A stretch of DNA of 64,000 nt from Siderastrea radians. Lineage: Eukaryota > Cnidaria > Anthozoa > Scleractinia > Rhizangiidae. Position 1 is the first letter of the stretch. Each line of letters starts with the position of its first letter. Below, one piece after another: positions 11,396 through 22,869 of the stretch. The position numbers and the translations under genes were made by a program. Below the pieces are notes generated by a model. It searched no databases. It saw only the letters and a list, made by a program, of their open reading frames with translations, and had not been told where the DNA came from. The stretch is taken from assembly GCA_964017195.1 (NCBI GenBank), contig OZ024895.1:30350875-30414874 (forward strand), given 5' to 3'.

Positions 11396-12025
11396 CTCTT
11401 AGTTCTTGTATTTGTTCCTGTGTCAAGGCAATATTGTATACTTGCACATGCGCAATCCTGCCTTTAAAGTGCCTTCCATCACCTATATAACCTCCCATTC
11501 TGACTCTGTCTTGAGTTGCCAGTTCGTGTCCAGCACCGATGTTAGATGCCTTAACCACGACTCCATCGATCCACAACTTTTGTTCGCCTGAAGTCCTGTC
11601 GTAGGATATGCCAACAAACTTCCACACACCTGATGCTATAGCTCTACTTTCATACATATGTGCAAAAGACACGTAATTTCGCTTGACAAAATGGCCAGTA
11701 AGTCCCCCATTGACGAATGTTCCCATATACACTCCACGCCGTGGTTGTGGTGGTGTGGTGTATATAACCAGAAGACCGTCTCGGCCCTTGTAGGACACCC
11801 AGAATAACAGCGTCATCGAATAACGCACGTCCCAAACTCCCCCGGCACTGTTTGGAAACTCTATGTAGCTATTAATGGTGCCAAAAAATTCAAAGGAGCC
11901 GTTCTCGTGTCCGTTTGGTCCTGGGGCGAGGTGCACCTCACTTCGGATGCCTTCGGTTGCTCGGTCGTGGATTTCCCTGGTGCCATAAATGCCATTTAGA
12001 GGGAAGAAGACAACAGGATCTGGAA
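11396..12025 (-). CDS. LamG-type (concanavalin A-like lectin/laminin G) exon
   Basis: This is a single internal exon of about 210 codons. It is bounded by an acceptor (ATGTCAAG or GTTCCAG, plus-strand 12020-12026) and a donor (AAGAG|GTAAG, plus-strand 11391-11396). The frame is open throughout and starts near VPDPVVFFPLNGIYGTREI. The LamG_3-like order is visible: FEFFGTINSYIEFPNS, then a strand with MTLLFWV, a GRDGLLVIY turn, VWKFVGISYDRTSGEQKLWI, VRMGGYIGDG, and the closing GRIAHVQVYNIALTQEQI. The domain fold is a beta sandwich that usually binds glycans or proteins outside the cell. In cnidarians such exons occur in secreted or membrane proteins, often repeated. No neighbouring exon, signal peptide or membrane segment was found in the window, so this is either part of a large gene with long introns or a stranded copy. 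Open frame and splice sites argue against decay. Confidence 0.85.
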
Positions 12026-12356
12026 CTTGACATAAAATAAGGGAATTGATGATAATTGATAATTACTTGCTTTATATGGTTTTAAACATGCCGGAGATTT
12101 CATCGTTTTTCATTCTGAATATAACGGAAAAAATCCTTAAGGTTCCACCCCTTCCTCCCTGAAAAGCTCCCTTACTTGTAGCTCGTAGCTTGTAGCTTGT
12201 AGCCTTTAAAAATGGACTCAGTTTATCCAAAATAACCTTCTTGGGACCTGGCGATGTTCCATGTTTCTGTTCGAAACCTTTTTTTTTCATCGAACCAGAA
12301 AGGACCGCTTTTCAACACCTGGTTAATAGACTATTTTACTTGTCCTCGTAGCCGAT

Positions 12357-12718
12357 ATCACACCACCTGGGGCAAAAAAGTAGGGGATTGCAAATCCCGT
12401 TTGGAGTTTCGTCATCATGACAAAACTCTTCCAAAAGGGGGTAGGGACGGTTTCATGCAAAACCCGACAACACCATGTGTTCAATTTGAGTTAAATTAAC
12501 TTATAGTTTAGATTTACTTTTTTTGTCCGCTCCTTGAGCTACGTGCGATTGTTATTTTCAGTCAATTCCCCTCAGGAGCCCTTCCACCGTGCAATTTGCG
12601 TGATAGCGTCCCTATTCCTGGTTGAAAGAGATTTGCCATGACGACGTATTGCCAAACTAGATTTGCAATCCTATGATATCTAATCATATAACATTCTTTA
12701 TGGCCCAGATGGTGTGAT
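12357..12718. mobile_element. Degenerate inverted-repeat element
   Basis: The left end TCACACCACCTGGGGC with GGATTGCAAATCCCGTTTGG matches, inverted, the right end CCAAACTAGATTTGCAATCC through CTGATGGTGTGA-like sequence near 12718. Similarity continues weakly outward (CCTCGTAGCC / GGGCTGAGG). No open frame; probably an old MITE. Confidence 0.5.
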
Positions 12719-13079
12719 TACGGGCTGAGGACCGGGGCGAAGAAAAAGGCGAAGGTAATTTTCAAAAGAATGAATCGATTTTTATGGGTTTATAGAGCTT
12801 CGGGTGCGTACAGTTGGCTGATGTGTTATTGTCGGGCCGCCGGCCTTTAATTAATTATAAGTAAAGAGTAAACTCAAAAACAGTATCTCGCCCAACTAAC
12901 TTCAAAATGCTTCAAACCTGCTCAGGGAGGCCATAAACAGCAACAGAAACAAATCAGAAATATAGTTAGTCATCTTTTTTATTTCATATTTATTGCTTGT
13001 GAAGTGGATTTGTCACATTTCAATACAAACTGTTATATTTTGACGAAGTGCGATGATATGTGCACACGTGGAATAGACT
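12719..13079. other. No gene recognised
   Basis: Intergenic sequence between the inverted-repeat element and the AACTCC repeats. Nothing distinctive seen. Confidence 0.35.
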
Positions 13080-13172
13080 CACAGTAATTGTTAAAGAGTT
13101 ATTTTAACTCTTGTAGTTGAGTTATTTTAACTCCAAAAGGAGTTATTTTAACTCCAAAAAGGAGTCAGTTAC
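13080..13172. repeat. Palindromic GGAGTTATTTTAACTCC repeat, short block
   Basis: Three to four copies of a palindromic word built from GAGTTATTTTAACTC occur in tandem. A much longer block of the same word is at 24230-24650. Confidence 0.8.
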
Positions 13173-13187
13173 TGTATTCTTTAGCAC

Positions 13188-14020
13188 TGGAAAAGTTGAA
13201 AATTTACATGCACATGTAAATCGTAATTTACAACATGCAAATCCTAATTTACACGTCTTGTAAATTTACATTTACATGTTGGCATTTTGTAAATTGAATT
13301 TGCATGTTTTTTTACATGTTAAGGAGAAGCTGTAAATTTGTTGTAAAAATGGATTTACGTGGTCCCCTTTAACCCTTATAACTTAAAGAACCATGTAAAT
13401 AACATGTAAATTTTGGGGAACAAATTTACAGTATCTTCTTTGTAAATATCCTGTAAATTTTTTTAACAAAACATGTAAAGAACATGTAAATGAGAAATAT
13501 GGGGCTGTTCTATACCTTGTAAATAACATGTAAATTTGGTGGCCCAAATCCTGTAAAAATCATGTTAATGGAAAAAGGAAGACTGGCCAGACAATGCAAA
13601 TAGCGTGTAAATTGGAAAAGGGAGACTGTCAAAAATATGTATCTAACATATGAAGTAAAAAAAAAGGTACATCAAATTTAGCGTCGTAGTGTGAGGACCA
13701 CACATCATGTGTAAACACTTGACGTCCAGGTTGAATTGGAATTTGGAAGTGTTGGTTTTTGTGGAGGGAGGACAATTTGGAGAACTCTAAAAAAAACCCT
13801 CTGAGCAAGGACAAAACCAACAACAAACTCAACCCACGTGCCAACCACTGGAACCGAACCCGGGTCACAGAGGTGGGAGGCAAGTGCTCCCACCACTACA
13901 CCAACCTTGCTCCCCACAAATGTAAAAAAGGGAGATTGTAGAAAGAAAGTAAAACAGAGAGATTGCCTAAACCTTGTAAACGACATGAAAATCAAAAAGG
14001 GAGACTGCACAAACCTTCTA
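13188..14020. repeat. ATTTACATG-rich minisatellite, interrupted by a SINE
   Basis: From GGAAAAGTTGAAAATTTACAT at 13188 the sequence is dominated by TGTAAAT/ATTTACATG words and by repeats containing GGGAGACTG at about 13560-13630. It resumes at about 13920-14020 with AAAAAGGGAGA and TTGTAAACGACATG after a SINE insertion. The same words and an inverted 21-bp end occur at 21890-22091. Confidence 0.7.
13663..13915 (-). mobile_element. tRNA-derived SINE
   Basis: Read on the minus strand, the head begins GGGGAGCAAGG at 13915. It has an A box TGGTGTAGTGG (plus 13893-13903) and a B box GGTTCGGTTCC (plus 13850-13860) at normal RNA polymerase III promoter spacing. A non-tRNA body of about 170 bp follows and ends in a T-rich tail near 13663. 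The insertion splits the ATTTACATG minisatellite. Confidence 0.8.
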
Positions 14021-14482
14021 CATAAAAGCCAGATAGGTGTGGGCGGCCTGAAAGGTAATGATTTTTGTGTCGTTTTGGTCTGAATTAGGGTAAGGTTTGC
14101 GAGTTGTGGTCTGGAATTGGCTATTTTCATCCCTTGAGAATGGTCTTTTGATTAATATAGAGAAAATGAAGCCCTTCTCAAACGTTTTACGTAAATTGAA
14201 GCAGTTCGTAGGTAGTTGCAATCCTTTTTGGGACAGTTTTGATGAGGGGCATCAGATTTTGGGTCAGGCCCGGAAACAGTGTAGAAAAAACGACATTGTG
14301 GTCCGAAATAGTGTAATTGTTTCAAGACATTCGCTGCACATCGCCCACCGAGATTTTAGGGGTTCCTCCCCACCCCCACCCCCACCCCCACCCCAAGCTA
14401 AGCTTTTAAAACCCACTTCAAGATGGGGGACATCTGCGTTTTTCATTATCTTGAACAACCTATTCACATGTTTAAATATTAA

Positions 14483-14864
14483 AGGGGCTATGTCACGCTA
14501 TTTTAGTATTTTTTTAAAAAGCTAAAAAGTGTCTTGGCATCAATTGAATTCCAAAATAATGGTCTCGCTTTGTTATTAAAGACTATCTTACGGCAATGAA
14601 ACTGTTTCCTGTCGTCTGTTGCTACGGATGGCAAGGATGGAAATGGATTGAAACTTGAAAAAATTGGGCCAATTTTTTCAAGTTTTGATGCTATGTTCTC
14701 AAAAATCAGCAAAAAAATTATTATGGTCAGCTCTCCCCGATAAACTTCATTTGATATCTTTCTCATAGTTTTACAGCAGCATTTTGTGCATGAATAAAGG
14801 CACTAGGTTATGATTTAAGCACAGAATTGCCCTAAAATAGCAAAATCCTTGTGACAGAACCCCT
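14483..14864. mobile_element. 382-bp MITE with TTAA target duplication
   Basis: TTAA at 14479-14482 and 14865-14868 flanks an element that starts AGGGGCTATGTCAC and ends GTGACAGAACCCCT. Similarity of the ends extends to a TATTTTAG word inside. There is no credible open frame. The TTAA duplication suggests mobilisation by a piggyBac- or Kolobok-type transposase. Confidence 0.75.
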
Positions 14865-14868
14865 TTAA

Positions 14869-16415
14869 GCACTGTTTTACTGTTTGGCTTCAGCAACAAG
14901 TCGCAGTTTGTGTGTAGACGAATATTTGGTTAATGATTAAAAACTAACATTTCGGTAGTGCCAGTTGAGAGAAGCAACAAAGAATTGATTTAAATCCAAC
15001 CAATCTGTGAATTTTGAAAACAGATTGCTTTTCTTTAAAAACGTTTTTCGGCCGCCAGTTTGAAGTGGGCGCAACAAAAACATTGCCCGGTACCGGTACT
15101 GCTTAGAAGAGTATTGTGAATAAGCAAAAACAAAAGAAATTGAGCGTGATACAAAAACGCTGCAAAACTAGCCCTTCTCGCGATCACTAGTCTACATTAT
15201 TTGTTTTTTTTATTTATTTTTTGTTTTTTTTTACACACAGACGAGAATCTCTTTAAGTACGCTTTTTTTCCGTTTGAATTTCCACTAAAACCTGTTTGTC
15301 AGAGGTATTTCACGCGAACGTAGGTGCTACGCCCTTTGAATTTCGTTATACTGGTACATTGCGATGCGAACTAACCTCACCAAGTTAAATAATCGACCAT
15401 TTGCTCAGCGAATTTGGTTAGCATTTTGATGGAAAATCCCTAATTACGTGAAAACAACAGAACCGCAAAAATGTTATGTTTAGCGTTCGTGTACACTAAG
15501 TAGTAAACGTCCGCTGACCACAGTTCGTGCTCATTCGGGAAGGCGGCATACTCGCTCGACCGTTAAAAAGATTGTAGGACAAACCAACGTGCAAACGGCT
15601 TTCAATCTGATGGAAATTCAATGCAAATAATATAGAAGAACCACTTTTCCTTCGTCTATGGCTCGTACATCATTTCAGGTATGTTTTTTTTACTCTTGGT
15701 TGGCAAATATTTGTATTCAGTTATATTTCTCACGCGGTCCGCTCAGTCCACGAGGACTTGGTATTATTTAAATAGAGGGTCATTGAATTGAATTTGTCTT
15801 GATTCGATGCTTGTGTCTTGCATTTAACTTAAATAATGTTCTTTAATAGTTATGTAACACATAAGTTATTGTAAGAACCTTTTCAGATTTAAACTTTCAA
15901 TTCATGGACAGAACTTTGCCCCCATGTCCTCTGAATTCCATAATCATTAATCCCCATTCCTGCAGAATTGCCATTTTCTATCCAAGTTCCCTTTGGCTTT
16001 GGGCAACATTAGCTACTTAGATAACTTTGCTTTTCAATTAAGGGCTGTCAATTAGCTATTAATTAGTCATATGTTCATATGCATATAAAGAAACCCAATT
16101 GCTTTTTGAGTGAATAATTATTAATAGCAACAAAAGATAAGTTCATCCATAACACTGATCTATACTTCGCCGTAACACATGTCAGTTAGGCATCATGGCT
16201 CTTAATACAGTAAAACTATGAAAACCATGAACACTTGAATTATTTTTGGACTGTTATTATGTTGGGAAAGAAAACCTATCAGGTACAAGATGAATGAAGC
16301 ACAAGCTGCAATGGTATTTCATTAAATTTGTGGTTTGCATTGATTTCACACCTGATTGGTCGGTCATGACACAATGAACATTCCAAGATAATTCTTAGCG
16401 TTCATTGTTTTATTA
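14869..16415. other. No gene recognised
   Basis: AT-rich DNA without supported features. A T-rich simple stretch is at about 15200-15235. Confidence 0.35.
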
Positions 16416-16627
16416 GGCTCAGTTCAGACGCCGTACCTCTCATATGCCGTACCACATACATTTTCGCTCCTAGGTCGTATTTAAGCGGCAAGCTTTGCCG
16501 TACCCTGAGATTTTGGCTTGCCTAATTGAAATCTGTCGAAAAAAACTCATTTGGACACTGTACAACTGCCAAAAAACTACGTACCACTTGGTACGGCACA
16601 TGAGAGGCACGGCGTCTGAACTGGCCC
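16416..16627. mobile_element. 212-bp MITE with TTA target duplication (PIF/Harbinger-like)
   Basis: Ends GGCTCAGTTCAGACGCCGTA and TACGGCGTCTGAACTGGCCC-like are inverted repeats (TACCTCTCATATGCCGTACCA pairs with the right arm around TTGGTACGGCACATGAGAGG). TTA is repeated on both sides. A 3-bp TTA duplication is typical of PIF/Harbinger elements. No open frame beyond chance. Confidence 0.75.
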
Positions 16628-16674
16628 TTAGTCACATGTTAATCATAGCCCTGAGGAATAGCACGGTATGCTTC

Positions 16675-16924
16675 GGTGTGTTTATGCCAGGATCTCCGCA
16701 AACTGAGCCAGCATGGCTAAGCAGGCCAGTTTGGCTCATTGGCCTCTTAAGGTCCAGTAATACGGGCAACATTTTTGTGCAACCTTCCTTGCAACGCAAC
16801 ATTGTTGCGCAAAAAGTTTTACGAAAATGTTGCTCATATTACTGGGCCTTAAGAGGCTAATGAGCCAAACTGGCCTGGTTAGCCATGCTGGCTCAGTTTG
16901 CAGAGATCCTGGCATAAACACACC
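16675..16924. mobile_element. 250-bp hairpin element, itself holding an inner hairpin
   Basis: GGTGTGTTTATGCCAGGATC at the left is inverted at the right, and the arms stay paired through TGAGCCAGCATGGCTAA and CCAGTTTGGCTCATT. Within it, 16751-16848 is a second palindrome (GGTCCAGTAAT ... ATTACTGGGCC) around GCAACATTTTTGTGCAAC words, with CTCTTAA/TTAAGAG flanks. The inner unit probably inserted into the outer one. Confidence 0.8.
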
Positions 16925-18614
16925 TCACACACTTTGCAGTTACATAAGAAAATCTTAGTCCAGTTAGGTGGGATCCTGGTAAGGCAATGCTGGGATCCCA
17001 GGTAGCCAGGTAGAAAATTTTTAGTGTTAGGGTGTATGCTCAGCAAACTGGGTATACACTTCCTTGTGATTCACTAATTTGCTTCAGAACATAACAGCTC
17101 ACCAGTAAGTCGATATTTTTCTTCTCTTTCTATATAACACATAAAAGTTCATTACACCTTGAGGCTGAACCCAGATAAATTTGTTTAAGAGTATGGATTG
17201 GGTGCATCCTCACCCTTGGGGAGGGGGGGGGGGTACTCAATAAAGTTTTATATGGAGAGGCTCTGTCTGGAGGTTCAAACCCTTCTCTTTTAATATACTA
17301 ATTTTTACCAAAATGGTACAGAGAGCAAAATTTGCACCCCTTTGCTATACCTCAAGGATAAACCAAAACCATAGAATTTCCTATAATTGCCTAATTTTGC
17401 CTGGGCTTTCAGTCGTTCTGGTTCAGCTACTCAAAGGTTGCAAGCTTTTATGTGTTTCGTGTTGTCATTTCTACAGAAATTTGGTACACTTTCCAAATTT
17501 TTCTTTAAGCCACCATCTTGTCCACTTTTCAGTTGATTTTGTAACCTTTTCATATACTAAAATGACATTTTTTTCCTACCCTTTAGTAAACTGTGAGCTT
17601 AAAAAAAGTCACCACCTTTGGCCAGAGCCTCCCCGCAAAACCATAAATAGGGAGTAACCCGCTTCCTCCCAGGATTCTCACTTGAAAATGTGTGGTAACC
17701 TAATATAATATTCTAGATTGACTGACTGGTATGATTTTTTTTTTTTGGTATTTTTAGGTGTGGTTTCATTTGAGACAAAAAGTATTAATACTTAGGGGCA
17801 AAAGGAACAATTTCAGGGTGAGTAAAGATAACAAAAAGATGGAAAATAAGGATGACAGTTTGACTCCCAAATGCGGATGAATCAGACACCATTGCTTGCC
17901 CAATCTTGTGGTTTGGGAGGGAGAATTCCCCTTTTGTCGGCATGTCACAAATTATTTAATAGTATTTTACATGTAATGTAATGCACTGATAGAGAAAAGG
18001 AGATGATGAAGATGACAAATTATATCTATATGTGTCCCCCATACATGCCCCATACCATAGGCTTTCCAGTTTAAGTTACTTTAATTTGGACCAACTACAG
18101 CCAGCAGGTACATATTACATTACATGTAATTGCAAGGTGAAGTTAAAACGTTTGTTGGGCTACACTAGAACTGTACTTGAATCTCAGCTGCTTAGATATG
18201 AGCACTTTCTTAGCTGTTGAAATCATTCTTGTGTTTCTTAAAATAATTTAATCTCCTTATGTTAATATTAATGATCCAAAACAATTGCATTTGTGTATTT
18301 ATTACAAATTTAACATACCTGTTATGACAGTAAGCCAAAGACAAAAGCTTAACAAGTAAACAACATCTCACTTCTAGCTGTCTTTATTCAGTCGGGGTTT
18401 GACAGTTTTTCTCGTTATTCGTGACAAAACAGGAACAACTGAATAGTGAATTTGCAGTACAGTAGTGGCACCAGTTAACATCTTTCTGGTTAAGGCTTCC
18501 AATTCTTGTTAAGGACGGTGTCTTGTTTTGTTACTGCACATACATTCTGTGCATCTCAGGATATTCAGGGTAATAAATCCATGACTACCGTCTCGAATAT
18601 AACAAGTCTAATCA
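16925..18614. other. No gene recognised
   Basis: Unassigned AT-rich DNA. The 114-residue frame at 17313-17657 and the shorter ones have no motif. Poly-G at about 17221-17232. Confidence 0.35.
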
Positions 18615-19150
18615 CTGTCCATGTAGGTAGGTGAAGTCAGTGTAGTGAGCATAGTCGGTGTAGTTCGTGTAGTCAGTGTAGTCACTGTAGTTCGTGTAGT
18701 CTGTGTAGTCAGTATAGTTGGTGTAGTCGGTGTAGTCAGTGTAGTCAGTGTAGTCGGTGTACTAGTCAGCGTAGTCAGTGTAGTCCGTGTAGTCAGTGTA
18801 GTCAGTGTAGTCCGTGTAGTCAATGTAGCCGGTGTACTAGTTAGCGTAGTCAGTGTACTCGGTGTAGTCAGTGTAGTCGGTGTAGTCAGCATAGTCAGTG
18901 TAGTCCGTGTAGTCAGTGTAGTCAGCGTAGTCAGTGTAGTCAGTGTAGTCGGTGTACTAGTCAGCGTAGTCAGAGTAGTCGGTGTAGTCAGCTGGTGTAG
19001 TGGGTGTAGTCAGTGTAGTCAGCGACTACACTGACTACACCGACTACACACGACTACACTGACTACACCAACTACACACGGCTACACTGACTACACCAAC
19101 TACACTGACTACACACGACTACCCTGACCACAATGACTACAACTTCAACA
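18615..19150. repeat. GTAGTCAGT/GTAGTCGGT minisatellite with inverted tail
   Basis: Units of about 9 bp, GTGTAGTC followed by A or G, run from about 18625 to 19022. From 19023 the complement (GACTACACT) runs to about 19140, so the array can fold back on itself. Valine/serine-rich and threonine-rich open frames here are repeat artefacts. Confidence 0.95.
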
Positions 19151-20885
19151 AACTACACTACATACAGCAAATACATTCTCTCTTTCAATTGCATAAGATA
19201 GAGATAGACTATGAAATGTATATTCGTGACAGTAGTCATGGATGCATTACCATTCAGGTTTTTTAAGGAATTTGCCCCCTTATACCAATTTTTTTGGTGC
19301 GGTTTAAGACAGCAGATCTTAGCAAGGGCCTCCAATAACCCTTGCTAAGATCCACTTTTTCCCCATAGTCATCACCTTTGCAAAAAATGCATCTGTATTA
19401 ATTAGGAGGCACCGTTCTTAAGAAAAATAAAGCTATCAACATGTTTGTCACATATGGTGGGTCAGATTTGTTGTATTACCACTATATTTTAGTACCATTC
19501 TACTGGGACACGAGTTACATCTGCAGGCAACTCTGAACCATTATTTTCTTTTATAAACCTGAAGTGCTCTCATGTGCTTGCCTTTCCTTTCTTGTTTTGT
19601 ACGATTTCAAAAGAGCCATATGAGCCTTCGAGACCACCATGTTTGTTGACAAAGTGACGGTCAATTCTCCAAGAAGTGGGGGGAGAGGGGGTAGAGATAA
19701 TATTCGAACCACCATTTTGCACACAGACAAGACCCTGGAGACAAATGAAGTCTGTTGTTTTATGAAAACAAAATAATATTGTTACTTGATTTCAAAACAG
19801 TGGACATAACATACAGCAGAGAACAATAGAGGCATTTTTCAATGGAGGGAAAAGAACCACAGGACATCATTTGAAAACTATCTTAACTATCGATAATTAA
19901 CTTAACTATTGCAATTGTCATCGATAGTTGAATTTTGCGATCAATGCGTCGCTATCGGAATGCTCCAATGGCAATGCATTGATAGTTCAATCTATTGTTA
20001 CACTCCTATGCGTGTTAGGAGTCTATGCTACTTTTCATCCTGTACAATGTCTTACAAGGTAGTGATAAAAATATTGTCATTTGCCAACAATACACATATA
20101 GCCCAGAACCTCATATGGGGTCACTTTTTAACACTTCCATTATTTTCAATTTAGTTAAGTGTTATTATACATATTATCTTCTCAGGCTGTGGTTGGTACA
20201 TGTACATGTACCTGATGAATAGCACATGCATGGGGATACACCTAGATATCTTCAAAATATTAGTCAAAGTAAAGATGTTGCATTCTTAGCTAGGGTAGGG
20301 AATGAAAGAGCTATATGAAACTTGAACCGAAATGTCTAAAGCTGTTCTTAAGTTAAACTCAGATCATTACACCATAGTTGCCTTGCACTTGCTTACTGTT
20401 TGCATTTTTTTGTTACTTCCACAGGTCTCAAGATACAAAGCGAATCCCAAAACAAAAACAAAACAAAATACATGCAATGGCGTAAGCGATATAAATAGCC
20501 AAGGGCATCACAAGGATTACTACAGTGTATTTTTAATGTCGTCACTTTTTGACACCCATAAGTGGTATCAATCACACAGATGCAGATTCATTTGCTTAGG
20601 TGATGTTGCTGGTGCTCATTGGTGTAACCAATGTGCTGCATTATTTTTGAATTACTTTTTTTAAATGTCTATTTTTAAAAGCCCTTTTTGAAGGTATGTA
20701 TCCATGCCTATTATGAATTCATACAGTGTAGTGGTTGTAGACCTAGTGTGTTGATGCAAACCTACTGAGAAGGTCTGCTTATAAGGTTTTTATGCTGGAA
20801 ATGTTCAACGCGTTATTTCTTCAACAATAAAGATTACAGAAAAGGCTTTTTGTCTGTCATCTCACTACATGGTCTACAATGTAGT
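19151..20885. other. No gene recognised
   Basis: AT-rich DNA with no supported gene. The 110-residue frame at 20332-20664 carries no recognisable motif. Confidence 0.35.
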
Positions 20886-20889
20886 CGCC

Positions 20890-21885
20890 CTTTTTCAATT
20901 TACATGATATTTGCAGGTTCCTTTATTCGATTTACATGGTTTTTACAGGCTCCTTTATTCGATTTACATGAAAATTTACAGGCTCCTTAATTTGATTTAC
21001 ATGATATTTACAGGCTCCTTTATTCGATTTACAGGCTCCTTTATTCGATTTACGGGCTCCTTTATTCGATTTACATGGCATTTACAGGCTCCTTTATTTG
21101 ATTTACATGAAAATTTACAGGCTCCTTTATTCGATTTACATGGTATTTACAGGCTCCTTTATTTGATTTACATGAAAATTTACAGGATCCTTTATTCGAT
21201 TTACATGATATTTACAGGCTACTTTATTCGATTTACATTAGAATTTACAGGCCCCTTTATTCGATTTACAAGGTATTTACAGGCTCCTTTATTCGGTTTA
21301 CATGATATTTACAGACTCCTTTATTCGATTTACAAGGTATTTACAGGCTCCTTTATTCGATTTACATGAAAATTTACAGGCTCCTTTATTCGATTTACAT
21401 GATATTTACAGGCTCCTTTATTCGATTTACATGGTTTTTACAGGCTCCTTTATTCGATTTACATGAAAATTTACAGGCTCCTTAATTCGATTTACATGGT
21501 TTTTACAGGCTCCTTTATTCGATTTACATGAAAATTTACAGGCTCGTTAATTTGATTTACATGGTTTTTACAGGCTCCTTTATTCGATTTACATGAAAAT
21601 TTACAGGCCCCGTAATTTGATTTACATGATATTTACAGGCTCCTTTATTCGATTTACATGGTATTTACAGGCTCCTTTATTTGATTTACATGAAAATTTA
21701 CAGGCTCCTTTATTCGATTTACAGGCTCCTGTATTCGATTTACATGCTATTTACAGGCTCCTTTATTTGATTTACGTGAAAATTTACAGGCTCCTTTATT
21801 CGATTTACATGATATTTACAGGCTCCTTTGTTCGATTTACATGAAAATTTACAGGCTCCTTTATTCGATTTACATGGTATTTACA
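20890..21885. repeat. Minisatellite, unit ~26-28 bp
   Basis: About 37 units of the form ATTTACAGGCTCCTTTATTC plus GATTTACATG and an A/T-rich trinucleotide. Adjacent units alternate TGGTA/TGATA and TGAAAA linkers, giving a higher-order period near 54 bp. The long tyrosine/leucine-rich open frames here (for example 20911-21369) are products of the repeat. Confidence 0.95.
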
Positions 21886-22091
21886 TGGTTTATGTCCCTT
21901 GGTTTGAGAAATTTACAGGATCGTCTTCATAATTTACATGTTTCACTTAAAATATTTACATGTTTTTTACAGAAATATCTCAAAACATGTAAATGGGTAA
22001 AAAGGATGGAAATTATCATTTACAGTATCTTTTTGACGATTTACATGTTATTTACATGTTTTTTACATAGTATGTAAATTTTCAACTTTTC
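21886..22091. repeat. ATTTACATG-rich tail ending in an inverted copy of the 13188 end
   Basis: Dense TTTACATG words end in ATGTAAATTTTCAACTTTTCC at 22071-22091, the exact 21-bp reverse complement of 13188-13208. Confidence 0.75.
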
Positions 22092-22770
22092 CAACTTTTA
22101 ATTGTGTCCAATCAGAGCGCTCGATTGGGTCCTTGATTGACATATAAGTAATTGTGACCAATCACGATTTTTGCGGTCGCCTGGCGAAAGTAAAATACAG
22201 CCGAAATACGCTCGTTGCTCGCGCTTGTGAATACTTTCTTCCCTTTTCCCTCCCCTTTCTGCGCCTGTCACGCAGGCTATGGCCAAAGTTATTCCAAGTT
22301 TTTAATCTAAGTTATTCTAAGTTTTTTTACAACTGATCGGCATTCGAACGACACGCGCGCCGTTTGACTTGGCAAAACACAATTCAATGGACATAGTTTG
22401 TAAACATTTGACAGATGTTATGGGAATAACAAGCAGTAAAGTCTGGACTCGGTGCGTTTGACTTGAAGTTGTTCCGATTAGGTAATTCATTGTCGAGCAA
22501 GCGCACGTGGTTTAACCTTGTTTGGTCTGATTTATATCACGTCAATAATTGATTACAGGTCGACAATACACAAGCCCTTTCGCAATGAGCAAGATTTCTG
22601 ATTAATTGTGACTTGACTGTTGTTTTATATAATTATTTTCATGTCAAGCTTTAATTTATTTCTTGACTTGAGTAAGGTCCACCCCCTAGGATGATTGACG
22701 TAAGAAAAATTCGGGTTATGACGCAATAATTTTCGCTGTAAGAAAAGAAAAGTTAATAGCTAACTACAAT
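22092..22770. other. No gene recognised
   Basis: Unassigned DNA; several CCAAT words near 22110-22170. Nothing further supported. Confidence 0.35.
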
Positions 22771-22853
22771 TAGTAGTTAACTGACAATTGGCCAAACAAA
22801 TAGTAGTTAACTGACATTTGGACGAAAAATTAGTAGGTAACTGACAATTGGGT
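22771..22853. repeat. 30-bp tandem repeat, three copies
   Basis: TAGTAGTTAACTGACAATTG (with small changes) starts at 22771, 22801 and 22831. Confidence 0.85.
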
Positions 22854-22869
22854 ACCCCCATTAGCACCC

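Noticed and set aside
18645..19034. 129-codon valine/serine-rich frame
   Set aside because: Produced by the GTAGTCAGT minisatellite.
20911..21369. 152-codon frame with YRLLY/FIRFT repeats
   Set aside because: Produced by the 26-28 bp minisatellite.
20890..21885. Regular short repeats considered as a CRISPR array
   Set aside because: Spacers are not unique but near-identical linkers, and the context is an animal genome.
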